Origin: Methylobacteriaceae bacterium
GTDB lineage: Bacteria; Pseudomonadota; Alphaproteobacteria; Rhizobiales; Beijerinckiaceae
DNA length: 64,000 bases
Direction of reading: 5' to 3'
NCBI GenBank assembly: GCA_020638195.1
Contig: JACKJC010000004.1
Location: 124,001-188,000 of the forward strand
In this document: positions 44,304 through 52,265 of the stretch, piece after piece
Numbering within the stretch: position 1 is the stretch's first letter
Layout of the letters: every line of letters starts with the position of its first letter
Position numbers and translations under genes: made by a program
The notes under the pieces: generated by a model
Databases searched by the model: none
Told to the model about the DNA's origin: nothing
Seen by the model: only the letters and a program-made list of their open reading frames with translations

Positions 44304-44323
44304 ATTCTATAAAGCTATAGAAA
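44304..44323. promoter_or_regulatory. TetR-type operator in the TetR/MetE-like divergent promoter
   Basis: ATTCTATA-AAGC-TATAGAAA matches the perfect palindrome at 41348-41367 in all but the last base of the arms. It ends 20 bp before GTG 44344 and begins 21 bp before the TetR start, so bound repressor would block both promoters. Confidence 0.72.
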
Positions 44324-44343
44324 TGAGAGCAGGGAGGCAAGTC

Positions 44344-45453
44344 GTGACTTCTAGCCAACGTCCCCCGTTTCGAGCCGATCACGTCGGCAGTTTGCTCCGG
44401 CCTGCCGCGTTGAAGCAGGCGAGCAAGGATATGGCTGCTGGCCGCTTGAGCAGCAGCGATTTCGAACGCGCTCAGGATGCTGCGATCGTGGAAATTGTTC
44501 GCATGCAGGAAGATGTCGGCTTGCAGGTCGTGACTGACGGTGAATTCCGTCGAATGTCCTACTGGGGTCGCTTCGTCGAGCGTTGCGACGGGTTCATCAT
44601 CAAGCCTGCAATTTTCAAGTTTCGCGACGATCATGGTCACGAGGTCGATTTCACGGCGACCTATGCGGAGGGTAAGCTTCGACGCAGTCGAGAGCTTTCG
44701 GTAGACGAATTCTCGTTCCTCAAGTCGGCCGTCCGCAAAGCCACGCCGAAGATCACGCTTCCGGCGCCTTCGACAATGCATTTCTATAGATGCACCGATT
44801 ACGCTAGCCCGACGGCGTATGACGATCTGATCGGCTTTTTCTCAGATCTCACCAGTATCTACCGGGAAGAAATTGCGGCGCTCGCGAAGGCGGGATGCCG
44901 GTATATCCAATTGGACGAAGTCGCAGTCGCAATGCTCTGCGATCCAGATATACGCGCCATTGTCGAAAAGGCAGGACAGGATCCAGATCAACTGGTCGAT
45001 ATTTACATACGGGCCATAAACGATTGCGTCCGCGACGCGCCCGCGGACATGCTCGTCGGCATCCACATGTGCCGCGGGAATTTCAAGGGCAGATACCTTT
45101 CGAAAGGTGGGTATCTGTCAGTCGCCGAACGTTTTTTCTCCGAGACGAACTGCACGCACTTTCTTCTCGAGTACGATACAGACCGGGCCGGCGACTTCGA
45201 ACCGTTACGCTTCGTCCCGAAAGGCAAAGGGGTCGTACTTGGAGTTATTAGTACGAAAACCGCGGCGCTGGAACCACTCGATCTGATCGCGCGTCGGGTG
45301 AAAGATGCATCGCACTTCATCGATATGGATCGGCTGGCGCTCGGGCCGCAATGTGGTTTCGCGTCGACCGTAGCGGGCAACCCGCTTACCGACGCGGAGC
45401 AGCGGGCGAAGCTCTCGCGGTTGGTCGAGGCTTCGGTCACTCTCTGGGGTTGA
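44344..45453 (+). CDS. MetE C-terminal-domain-like (cobalamin-independent methionine synthase II family) protein
   Basis: A 369-residue single-barrel protein like YxjG/MetE catalytic domains, which transfer a methyl group to a zinc-bound thiol. The zinc ligands are present: His-x-Cys in GIHMCRGNF, Glu in FLLEYDTD, and Cys in GPQCGFAST. RADHVGSLLRP opens the domain. GTG 44344 is chosen because AGGGAGG stands 6 bases upstream; ATG 44323 lies inside the operator and has no ribosome site. Its place in an aromatic-acid regulon suggests a methyl acceptor role, for example after O-demethylation, rather than methionine synthesis. Confidence 0.82.
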   Translation: MTSSQRPPFRADHVGSLLRPAALKQASKDMAAGRLSSSDFERAQDAAIVEIVRMQEDVGLQVVTDGEFRRMSYWGRFVERCDGFIIKPAIFKFRDDHGHEVDFTATYAEGKLRRSRELSVDEFSFLKSAVRKATPKITLPAPSTMHFYRCTDYASPTAYDDLIGFFSDLTSIYREEIAALAKAGCRYIQLDEVAVAMLCDPDIRAIVEKAGQDPDQLVDIYIRAINDCVRDAPADMLVGIHMCRGNFKGRYLSKGGYLSVAERFFSETNCTHFLLEYDTDRAGDFEPLRFVPKGKGVVLGVISTKTAALEPLDLIARRVKDASHFIDMDRLALGPQCGFASTVAGNPLTDAEQRAKLSRLVEASVTLWG

Positions 45454-45461
45454 GGAAGTCG

Positions 45462-45776
45462 ATGACATTGACTCAGCTCGAAACTTTCCTGCGCGTCGCG
45501 GAGCTAGGTAGCCTAAGCGAGGCTGCGAAGATAATGGGCGTTTCACAACCTGCCGCGACCCGACACATAAAGTCGTGCGAACGCGCGTTCGACGCAATAC
45601 TGTTTTCGCGAAGCCCGCGCGGCATGGGTCTCACCGCGACAGGCAAAAAGCTTATCCCGCACGCCGCGCAGATCATGTCCGAAATCGACCGTATGCGCAG
45701 CCTTGCGCAACGTGAAGCGCGGCGTGGTCAAGCCGTGCAGATGCATGTGCTCCCGAAGCCGGATGGGCGCAAGTAA
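45462..45776 (+). CDS. Stand-alone LysR-type helix-turn-helix protein
   Basis: A 104-residue protein that contains an intact LysR DNA-binding domain (LTQLETFLRVAELGSLSEAAKIMGVSQPAATRHIKSCE) and the linker helix (MSEIDRMRSLAQREARRGQ), then stops. The 200-residue effector domain of LysR regulators is missing. It starts 8 bp after the MetE-like stop and ends directly before the ATG of the next gene, so it sits inside the operon. It is either a remnant or a small regulator; the frame and stop are clean and the next gene begins at once. Confidence 0.75.
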   Translation: MTLTQLETFLRVAELGSLSEAAKIMGVSQPAATRHIKSCERAFDAILFSRSPRGMGLTATGKKLIPHAAQIMSEIDRMRSLAQREARRGQAVQMHVLPKPDGRK

Positions 45777-47441
45777 ATGGGAGTTGATAGCGACAAGGCG
45801 GTATGGACGGCGGAGACCAACGGCATTGCGTTGCTCGAATGCACAGTCGGAGACATGCTCGACAAGCAAGCGCGGGATAATCCAGCGCGTCTAGCCATAG
45901 TTTTCGATGAACCGCCATTCGGTTCGGCGGTCCTTTGGACTTACGCGGAATTGAAGGAGCATGCAGACCGGCTTGCAAAAGGGCTGATCGCGCTGGGAAT
46001 TGAGAGAGGCGCGAGAGTTGCGGTGCTTGCGCCGAATTCGCCCGAATGGCTGCTGCTCGAATACGCCCTCGCCAAAATTGGAGCGGTGCTCGTTACGGTC
46101 AATACAGCTTACAAGCAATCCGAACTGCTGTATCTGCTGGGACAGGGGACAATACACACACTTTTTACGGTCGCCGAATTTCGCGCCTACAGTGTCCAGA
46201 ATGCCTTGGACCCTGCGTTAGAGTCGGCGACGCTGCTCCCGCACCTGAAACACGTCGTACTTATCGGTCCGGGCGTGTGGGATCGTGCGCGAACTTTCGA
46301 ATCTGTAATTGAACTCGGAGTTGGGATTCCCGACGACGAACTGAGGCATCGGCAAGCAACGGTGTCACCGCAGGACGTCTCTCAGATTCAGTACACGAGC
46401 GGGACGACGGGCGCGCCCAAGGGAGCGATGCTTACGCATTTCAGCACGCTCAACAATGCTAGATTGATGTCTGAACGAGCTGGCTTCGACGCCAACGATC
46501 GCACCATCAGCGCGATGCCGTTTTTCCATACAGCCGGCTGCGTCTGCAATGTTCTCGGCGTCCTCGTCAGCGGTGGCTGCTTGGTGAGCATGGCCGCATT
46601 CGACGCAGGACGAATGCTTGCGCAGATAGCAAAGCATCGCGTCACGATCATCAATGCTGTGCCCACCATGTTCATCAGGCTCCTTGAAGAGCCTGCATTT
46701 CGCGAAGGTCGTGTGGATTGCTCGTCCGTGCGCATCGCGTTCACGGGCGGCACGACGATCGCTCCGGAGTTGATGCGCGAGCTCAGAGACAGGCTTGACG
46801 CAGAGCCGATGATCATCATGGGAATGACCGAAACCAGCCCGATCATCACGCAAACCGTGAATGACGATGATTTCGAATGCAGGATCGGCACTGCGGGGAA
46901 GCCCCTGCCACATACCGAGGTTCGGATTGTCGATCCGAACGGCGATCCGGTCGCATGCGGAGAACCGGGCGAACTGCAGATCCGAGGCTACCTTGTCACG
47001 CAGAGTTATTTCGGCCTGCCGGAGAAAACGTCGTCGACATTCGACGATGACAAATGGTTCCGAAGCGGAGATTTGGCGGTTCTCGAGAAGACGGGGCATC
47101 TTCGAATTGTCGGCCGACTAAAAGACATGATCATCCGCGGGGGAGAGAATCTCTATCCAGCCGAGATCGAAGATTTTCTCGTCACGCATCCGGCGGTCTC
47201 ACAAGCGCAAGTAGTCGGTGTAAAAGATCCCGAGATGGGGGAGGAGGCCTTCGCATTCGTAGTTCTGCGTCCCGAGACAACGGTCAGTGAAGGTGAACTC
47301 CGGGCGTTCTGTCGGGAGCGGATAAGCCGACACAAGGTTCCGAGATATTTCCGTTTTGTCGATGAAATGCCTCTGACAGCCAGCGGCAAGATAAAGAAGT
47401 TTGAGCTCAGGGAAACCGCATCCGAACTGGTTCGAAGATAA
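45777..47441 (+). CDS. AMP-forming acyl-CoA ligase (FadD-like)
   Basis: A 554-residue ANL-family ligase. P-loop IQYTSGTTGAPKGAM (about 202-216), AFTGGTTI and GMTETSPI, then FRSGDLAVLEKTGHLRIVGR, the hinge region RGGENLYPAEIED, and C-terminal PLTASGKIKKFEL with the catalytic lysine. All adenylation and thioesterification motifs are intact. It is most similar in wording to medium/long-chain fatty-acid and aryl-acid CoA ligases. It is preceded without a gap by the small LysR-HTH gene and followed by a decayed binding-protein gene. Confidence 0.88.
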   Translation: MGVDSDKAVWTAETNGIALLECTVGDMLDKQARDNPARLAIVFDEPPFGSAVLWTYAELKEHADRLAKGLIALGIERGARVAVLAPNSPEWLLLEYALAKIGAVLVTVNTAYKQSELLYLLGQGTIHTLFTVAEFRAYSVQNALDPALESATLLPHLKHVVLIGPGVWDRARTFESVIELGVGIPDDELRHRQATVSPQDVSQIQYTSGTTGAPKGAMLTHFSTLNNARLMSERAGFDANDRTISAMPFFHTAGCVCNVLGVLVSGGCLVSMAAFDAGRMLAQIAKHRVTIINAVPTMFIRLLEEPAFREGRVDCSSVRIAFTGGTTIAPELMRELRDRLDAEPMIIMGMTETSPIITQTVNDDDFECRIGTAGKPLPHTEVRIVDPNGDPVACGEPGELQIRGYLVTQSYFGLPEKTSSTFDDDKWFRSGDLAVLEKTGHLRIVGRLKDMIIRGGENLYPAEIEDFLVTHPAVSQAQVVGVKDPEMGEEAFAFVVLRPETTVSEGELRAFCRERISRHKVPRYFRFVDEMPLTASGKIKKFELRETASELVRR

Positions 47442-47473
47442 CGCACTGGCTAACTGCCGACAGGGACGACCCA

Positions 47474-47712
47474 ATGAGCATACGAATGATACTGAAGTCC
47501 GCATGCTCTGTTGCCTTCATGCTTGCGGGTGCGCGGCACACGCTCAATTGAAAATCGGCTTCACGATTGCCGCCTTCGGGACCTGGCGCCGCGCTGAGTC
47601 AGCCTCATATCAAGCCGGAATCACTGTTGCCAAAAACAATCGCGGGCTAAACCGTGACTTACACCGTCTACGATGATGAGTCGGATGGGGCCAAGACTGT
47701 GGTCTGCTCCTT
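47474..47712 (+). pseudogene. Remnant of an ABC substrate-binding protein gene
   Basis: ATG 47474 starts a signal-peptide-like MSIRMILKSACSVAFMLAGA that runs into a stop. The expected continuation AHAQLKIGFTIAAFGTW is in another frame. It is followed by the sequence SYQAGITVAKNN and, in a third frame, VTYTVYDDESDGAKTVV, the next conserved block of LivJ-type proteins. So the gene has at least two frameshifts and an internal deletion, and it stops early. The 174 bp after it up to the carboxylase stop hold nothing I can name. Confidence 0.7.
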
Positions 47713-47886
47713 GGAAATTGGACCGTTCCAAAATCAGGTCTTCCATGCCGGAATCCTTCGGCCGAAAGGGGCGGAAGAGGATGAGCGCGTCGAGGTTTTC
47801 GGACGCGCAAAACTGTACGCGTAGCAGTTTCGCTTCGGCAGTCCTTGCCTTTCCACTTGGGGGCGGCCAGGCGCTCTCCTGCAGTC

Positions 47887-49353
47887 TTACATTCCGCCTG
47901 ACAATTCGAGCGTAAGTCCCGGTCTCGATATCTTCACGGACCCGATGTCCTTGCGCGCGGCGAGTTCGCGCAGCAATTTCATCGCGGGCCTGTGCGCGGG
48001 ATCGTAGTCGCGGCGGGCAGGGCCGGCCGCCTTCATCGCATCGACCTGGTCGGCGGGCATGACCGCGCGCAGGAGAAACTCCTCGTCGCTGTATCCCTTG
48101 CCGATCTTCGCCCGCAATTCGTCGAGCGAGGCCATGTGCGGCTCCTCCTCCAGTTCCTTGGCGCGTTTCGACGAGCGGATGCGATCCTCGATTTTGCTAT
48201 TCAGCGGCATGGCAGGTGCGCCGAAGCGGCCGAGCACATAGCGTGTTACCTCGTCGGGCACGACGCCGTAGCGCTCGCCGCCGACGACGTTGAGCAGCGC
48301 CTGCGTCGCCACCACCTGGCTGAAGGGCGTGACCATGATGGGATAACCGAGATCCGCGCGCACGCGTTCGACCTCTTCGAGCACCTGTGGCAGCAGGTGC
48401 AGGCGCTTGGTTTCGGTAAGCTGGCGCTTCATCGTGCCCATCATGCCGCCGGGCATCTGGTGGCGGAAATACGAGCGATCGAATTCGCCGGGGACGCCCG
48501 GCGTGAGGCCCTCGGCTGCGGCGAGCGCTGTAAAATAGCTGTCCATCTCGGCGACGGCGGCATCGTCGACATCGACCTTGACACCCATGTCGCGCAGGTT
48601 GCGGATCGTCATGCCCATCGGCGGCTGCGACGTGCCGTTGGCCGCGGGCGCCGCCGCCGTATGCAGGCAGGTCGCGCCGCGCTCGGCAGCCTCGAGATAG
48701 GAGAATGGCGCGAGGCCGATCGTGCAATGCGAGTGGAATTCGAGGGGCAGCGCGCCGATCGCGGTCGCGAGCGCGGGAATGAGCGTGCGCGCGCGTTCCG
48801 GCGAGACAAGGCCGCCGGGGTCCTTGAGGTAGAGTTTGTCGAACCGTCCGGCGTCCGCGAGTTTTCGCGCGGCTTCCGCGAAATGCGCGTCGTCGTGCAG
48901 CGGCGAGAGGGTGAAGGTCAGCGCCGCGACGATCTGTTCGCCGCCGGCCTTGCGCGTGATGGCGGCCATGTTGAGCATGGACGCGACATTGTTCATCGGA
49001 TCCATGATCGCGAAGCGGCGAATGCCGTTGCGCACGAGCAGACGGAAAGCGAATTCCATCAGCTCCTCGCTCGCCAGCTCCCACGAGATGAACCGCATTC
49101 CGGTAGTGAGGAAGCTGAGCGGCGTCTGCGGCGTCGCTTCACGGAACAGGCGAAGGCGCTCCCACGGATCCTCGCGCTTGAAACGCACGGCCACCGCCAT
49201 ATGCGTCGAAGTCGTGAAGTCGATCGCCTCGAAGCCGATCCGTTCCATGACGGGCGCGATCTGCAGCATCATCGCCGTGTCGAGGCCGGTCGCACCCCAG
49301 TTCGATTGGTTGCCGTCGCGCAACGTCGTGTCGATGAGGGAAATCCCGGTCAT
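47887..49353 (-). CDS. Biotin-dependent carboxyltransferase subunit (HMGL-like, PycB/OadA type)
   Basis: A 488-residue carboxyltransferase. The HMGL-like TIM barrel begins SLIDTTLRDGNQSNWG with the metal-binding Asp and catalytic Arg-Asp. KLYLKDPGGLVSP contains the lysine that is carbamylated in pyruvate carboxylase. EFHSHCTIGLAPFSYLEAA supplies the metal histidines. The PYC_OADA conserved domain follows (MVTPFSQVVATQALLNV...GYSDEEFLLRAVMP). The usual C-terminal biotinyl domain is missing, which fits the separate BCCP gene upstream. It would move CO2 from carboxybiotin to an enolisable ketone or 2-oxoacid. Its start overlaps the biotin carboxylase stop by 4 bases. Confidence 0.88.
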   Translation of the reverse strand: MTGISLIDTTLRDGNQSNWGATGLDTAMMLQIAPVMERIGFEAIDFTTSTHMAVAVRFKREDPWERLRLFREATPQTPLSFLTTGMRFISWELASEELMEFAFRLLVRNGIRRFAIMDPMNNVASMLNMAAITRKAGGEQIVAALTFTLSPLHDDAHFAEAARKLADAGRFDKLYLKDPGGLVSPERARTLIPALATAIGALPLEFHSHCTIGLAPFSYLEAAERGATCLHTAAAPAANGTSQPPMGMTIRNLRDMGVKVDVDDAAVAEMDSYFTALAAAEGLTPGVPGEFDRSYFRHQMPGGMMGTMKRQLTETKRLHLLPQVLEEVERVRADLGYPIMVTPFSQVVATQALLNVVGGERYGVVPDEVTRYVLGRFGAPAMPLNSKIEDRIRSSKRAKELEEEPHMASLDELRAKIGKGYSDEEFLLRAVMPADQVDAMKAAGPARRDYDPAHRPAMKLLRELAARKDIGSVKISRPGLTLELSGGM

Positions 49354-50717
49354 GCCGCCGTCTCCGTATTGGCCGCGCGCGCGGCGAGCGATGCGAGATA
49401 ATTCGTATCCACGCCGCCCGCAGCAAAGCCTTCGTCCGCCATGATGGCGCGGTGCAGGTCGACGTTGGTGCGCACACCCTCGATGCGGCAAACGTCGAGC
49501 GCGCGGCGCATGATCGTGATCGCCTCGCCGCGCGTCGGGCCCCAGGCGATCAGCTTGGCCATCATCGAATCGTAATAGGGCGGCACGAACGCGCCACTCT
49601 CGATATGCGTGTCGGTCCGCAGGCCGGGCATGGATGGAAACCAGGCGAGGCTCACGCGGCCGGGGCTTGGCATGAAGCCGTTGCGCGGGTCTTCGGCGTT
49701 CACCCGGCACTCGATCGCATGGCCGGAAAGGACGATGTCGTCCTGCCTCAGCGACAGTTTTTCGCCAGCGGCGATCGCGATCTGCAGCGCCACGAGATCG
49801 AGGCCGGTGATCGCTTCCGTCACGGGATGCTCGACCTGGATGCGCGCATTCATTTCGAGGAAGTAGAATTCCTGCCGCTCGACATCGACGAGAAATTCGA
49901 CTGTGCCGAGCGAGCGGTACGAGATGCTGCGTGCGAAATCGACGGCGGCCTGCAGCAGATTCTTGCGCGAGGCGGACGGCAGGTTCGGCGCCGGCGCTTC
50001 CTCCACCAGTTTCTGGTAGCGGCGCTGCACGGAGCAGTCGCGTTCGCCTGCATGCAGAACGGTCGCGCCGTCCGAAATGATCTGCACTTCCACGTGGCGG
50101 CCGACAGACACGTAGCGTTCGAGATAGACTCGTCCGTCGCCGAAAGCCGATGCGGCTTCCGACACCGCGAGATCGAACTGGCTCGCCAGATCCTCGCGCC
50201 GGTCGACGCGCTTCATGCCCTTGCCGCCGCCGCCGGCGACAGCCTTGATCAGCAGCGGAAAACCAGTGCGCCCGGCAATGTCGTGCGCTTCCGCGATGGT
50301 CGCGGCCGGACCGCCGGGCGTGAGCGGGACGCCGGCCGCCTGCGCATGGCCGCGCGCGGTCAGCTTGTCGCCGACAGCGGCGAGATTGTCGGGCGTCGGG
50401 CCGATGAAGACCAGGCCGTTTTTCGCGCAGGCTTCCGCGAGCGCGCGATTCTCCGACAGGAAGCCGTAGCCCGGATGCACGGCGTCGCAACGCGCTCCCT
50501 TCGCGGCAACGACGACGGCGCCGACATTTAGATAGCTTGCCAATGCCGGCGCGGGCCCGATGCAGATCGCCCTGTCGGCGATGCGCGCGCCCAGCGACTG
50601 GCGGTCGGCTTCCGACACGCCGATCACAGTCTCGATGCCGAGCGCGCGGCACGTGCGGATGATGCGCACGGCGATTTCGCCGCGGTTCGCGATGAAGATG
50701 CGCCGGATCGCCGCCAT
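49350..50717 (-). CDS. Biotin carboxylase subunit
   Basis: A 455-residue ATP-grasp enzyme that carboxylates biotin on its carrier protein using ATP and bicarbonate. Motifs: FIANRGEIAVRIIRTC at the N-terminus, HPGYGFLSEN, the glycine-rich lid AVAGGGGKGMK, GERDCSVQRRYQKLVEEAP, and FLEMNARIQVEHPVTE with the metal glutamates and bicarbonate arginine. The length equals AccC (about 450). ATG 50717 lies 4 bp after the BCCP stop. Being second in a BCCP-BC-CT operon, it serves the HMGL-type carboxyltransferase rather than acetyl-CoA carboxylase. Confidence 0.92.
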   Translation of the reverse strand: MAAIRRIFIANRGEIAVRIIRTCRALGIETVIGVSEADRQSLGARIADRAICIGPAPALASYLNVGAVVVAAKGARCDAVHPGYGFLSENRALAEACAKNGLVFIGPTPDNLAAVGDKLTARGHAQAAGVPLTPGGPAATIAEAHDIAGRTGFPLLIKAVAGGGGKGMKRVDRREDLASQFDLAVSEAASAFGDGRVYLERYVSVGRHVEVQIISDGATVLHAGERDCSVQRRYQKLVEEAPAPNLPSASRKNLLQAAVDFARSISYRSLGTVEFLVDVERQEFYFLEMNARIQVEHPVTEAITGLDLVALQIAIAAGEKLSLRQDDIVLSGHAIECRVNAEDPRNGFMPSPGRVSLAWFPSMPGLRTDTHIESGAFVPPYYDSMMAKLIAWGPTRGEAITIMRRALDVCRIEGVRTNVDLHRAIMADEGFAAGGVDTNYLASLAARAANTETAA

Positions 50718-50721
50718 GGCC

Positions 50722-51219
50722 TCAGGCCGGCTGGATGCGGATGAGAGTCTGGCCGTGTTCGACGAGTTCGCCGTTCGGCGCGACAATCTCGGTCACCACG
50801 CCCGCTACGCCCGCGGTGACGGAATTCATCAGCTTCATGACTTCGATGATGCCGATCACCGTCTCGGCACCGACATTGTCGCCAACGCGCACGAAAGGAT
50901 CGGCGCCGGGCTTTGGCGCATGAAAGAACGTGCCGAGCAGCGGCGCGGGCACGTCGGCGCCGTGGCCGTTCGCGTGTGCAGCCGATCCGTTCGGCATTGC
51001 TCCGGTCGGCTTGCCTTCGATTGGCGTTTTCCCGGTCGAGTTGGCGCCGTTGGCCGCGCTGTGCGTCGGCGCCTCGGCCGCATGCGTGACGGATGGCGTA
51101 GCGCCCCTGCGGCGCACTTCGAGCTTCAAGCCGCCTATTTCGAGCTTCAGTTCGTCGAAGTGCGAATTGTCGATGAGGCGAAGGATCTCGTCGATATCGG
51201 CTTGCGTCAGATCCGCCAT
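50722..51219 (-). CDS. Biotin carboxyl carrier protein
   Basis: A 165-residue carrier protein of AccB type: an N-terminal helical part (DEILRLIDNSHFDELKLEIGGLKLEVRR), a flexible Pro/Ala/Asn linker (about 45-90), and a C-terminal biotinyl domain with the target lysine Lys129 in EVMKLMNS. It ends EHGQTLIRIQPA. It is the first gene of the carboxylase operon and diverges from the HAD gene over a 213-bp region with the GTTTCAC palindrome. Confidence 0.92.
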   Translation of the reverse strand: MADLTQADIDEILRLIDNSHFDELKLEIGGLKLEVRRRGATPSVTHAAEAPTHSAANGANSTGKTPIEGKPTGAMPNGSAAHANGHGADVPAPLLGTFFHAPKPGADPFVRVGDNVGAETVIGIIEVMKLMNSVTAGVAGVVTEIVAPNGELVEHGQTLIRIQPA

Positions 51220-51322
51220 GCTGCCTCCCGAGCGGAGCGGCGGCGTCCCTCAGGACGCGACGCCCGACTTTGGAAAAAGGCTAGAAAACCGGCTTTCTCC
51301 GTACAATCTCGGCCGCGTGCCT

Positions 51323-51339
51323 GTTTCACCGTGTGAAAC
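51323..51339. promoter_or_regulatory. IclR-type operator between carboxylase and HAD/CoA-synthetase operons
   Basis: GTTTCAC-CGT-GTGAAAC is a perfect palindrome, 104 bp before the BCCP start and 93 bp before the HAD start. It matches the site GTTTCAC-CCA-GTGAAA at 61058-61073, next to the IclR gene, in both arms. Confidence 0.72.
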
Positions 51340-51432
51340 CTGCGGCCATGTGCGGCGCTCCGTAAGCGCAGCGCCCCTAAACTTCGCCGCGCGACCTGTC
51401 GTAGTGTCGCGAACGAGCCTGATGGAGCTTTC

Positions 51433-52263
51433 GTGCCTGCAAGACATTTCCGCGCCGCAGTCTTCGATATCGACGGAACGCTCGCGCTGATGGACAAGGA
51501 GACGGGCGTCTACGAAGCGCTGCCCGGCGCGGTCGCCGCGCTGGCCGTCTGCCGCGCGCGAGGGCTGGCGACAATCGCCTATACCAACGGCACGTTCTTT
51601 CCGCCCGAGCATTATTATCCGCGCCTCGCCGCCGCCGGGCTCGACTTCGAGCAGGGCCGCATTCTCACGCCGGCGGTCGTCGCTGCGCACGAATTGTCCA
51701 AGGCCGGCTGCAAGCGCGTGATGCTTCTGGGTGCGGAGGGCACGCGCCTGCCCGTCGAGGCCGCCGGCATCGAGGCCTTCGCGCCGACCGACGCGCCAGG
51801 CGCGGTCGATGCGGTCATGCTGAGCTGGACCAAGAATTTCGACGCGCGCGATCTCGAGGCGATCTGCAAGGCCGTGTGGGCGGGAACGCCCGTCTATGCC
51901 GGGTCGACCGCGCCCTTCGTCGCCGGCGCCAAGGGCAAGATTCTCGGCATTTCCGGCGCGGTCTCGGCAATGGTCGAATATGCGACGGGCGTGAAGCCGA
52001 TCGTGCTGGGTAAGCCCGCCGTCTACGGGCTCGACATGATCGCCGCGCTGACGGGCGCTACGGCGCGCGAGATGATCGTCGTCGGCGACGATCCTACGCT
52101 CGAAATCCGCATGGCGCGCCGTGCGGGCGCGCTCGCAATCGGCGTCACGACCGGGCTTGCGGACGAAGCCGCCTTTCGCGCAGAACCGGCGGACACGCGC
52201 GCCGAGATCGTGCTGTCGACCCTCGAAGGATTTGGCGAACAAAACTGGTTGGACGGTAACTGA
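51433..52263 (+). CDS. HAD-superfamily phosphatase (NagD/IIA-like)
   Basis: A 276-residue HAD hydrolase. Motif I is FDIDGT with nucleophile Asp12 and Asp14. Motif II is AYTNGT. The IIA-type cap spans roughly 80-180. GKPAVYGLDM supplies the motif III lysine, and VGDDP the metal acids. It hydrolyses an organic phosphate in the cytosol. The start is GTG 51433. It is followed after 2 bp by the acetoacetyl-CoA-synthetase-like gene and diverges from the carboxylase operon. In this context a phosphorylated aromatic intermediate is a possible substrate; housekeeping sugar phosphates are the alternative. Confidence 0.87.
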   Translation: MPARHFRAAVFDIDGTLALMDKETGVYEALPGAVAALAVCRARGLATIAYTNGTFFPPEHYYPRLAAAGLDFEQGRILTPAVVAAHELSKAGCKRVMLLGAEGTRLPVEAAGIEAFAPTDAPGAVDAVMLSWTKNFDARDLEAICKAVWAGTPVYAGSTAPFVAGAKGKILGISGAVSAMVEYATGVKPIVLGKPAVYGLDMIAALTGATAREMIVVGDDPTLEIRMARRAGALAIGVTTGLADEAAFRAEPADTRAEIVLSTLEGFGEQNWLDGN

Positions 52264-52265
52264 GT

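Noticed and set aside
47887..50717. Reading the biotin carboxylase and carboxyltransferase as housekeeping acetyl-CoA carboxylase
   Set aside because: The transferase is HMGL-like, not AccA/AccD-like, and cannot use acetyl-CoA by known family chemistry.
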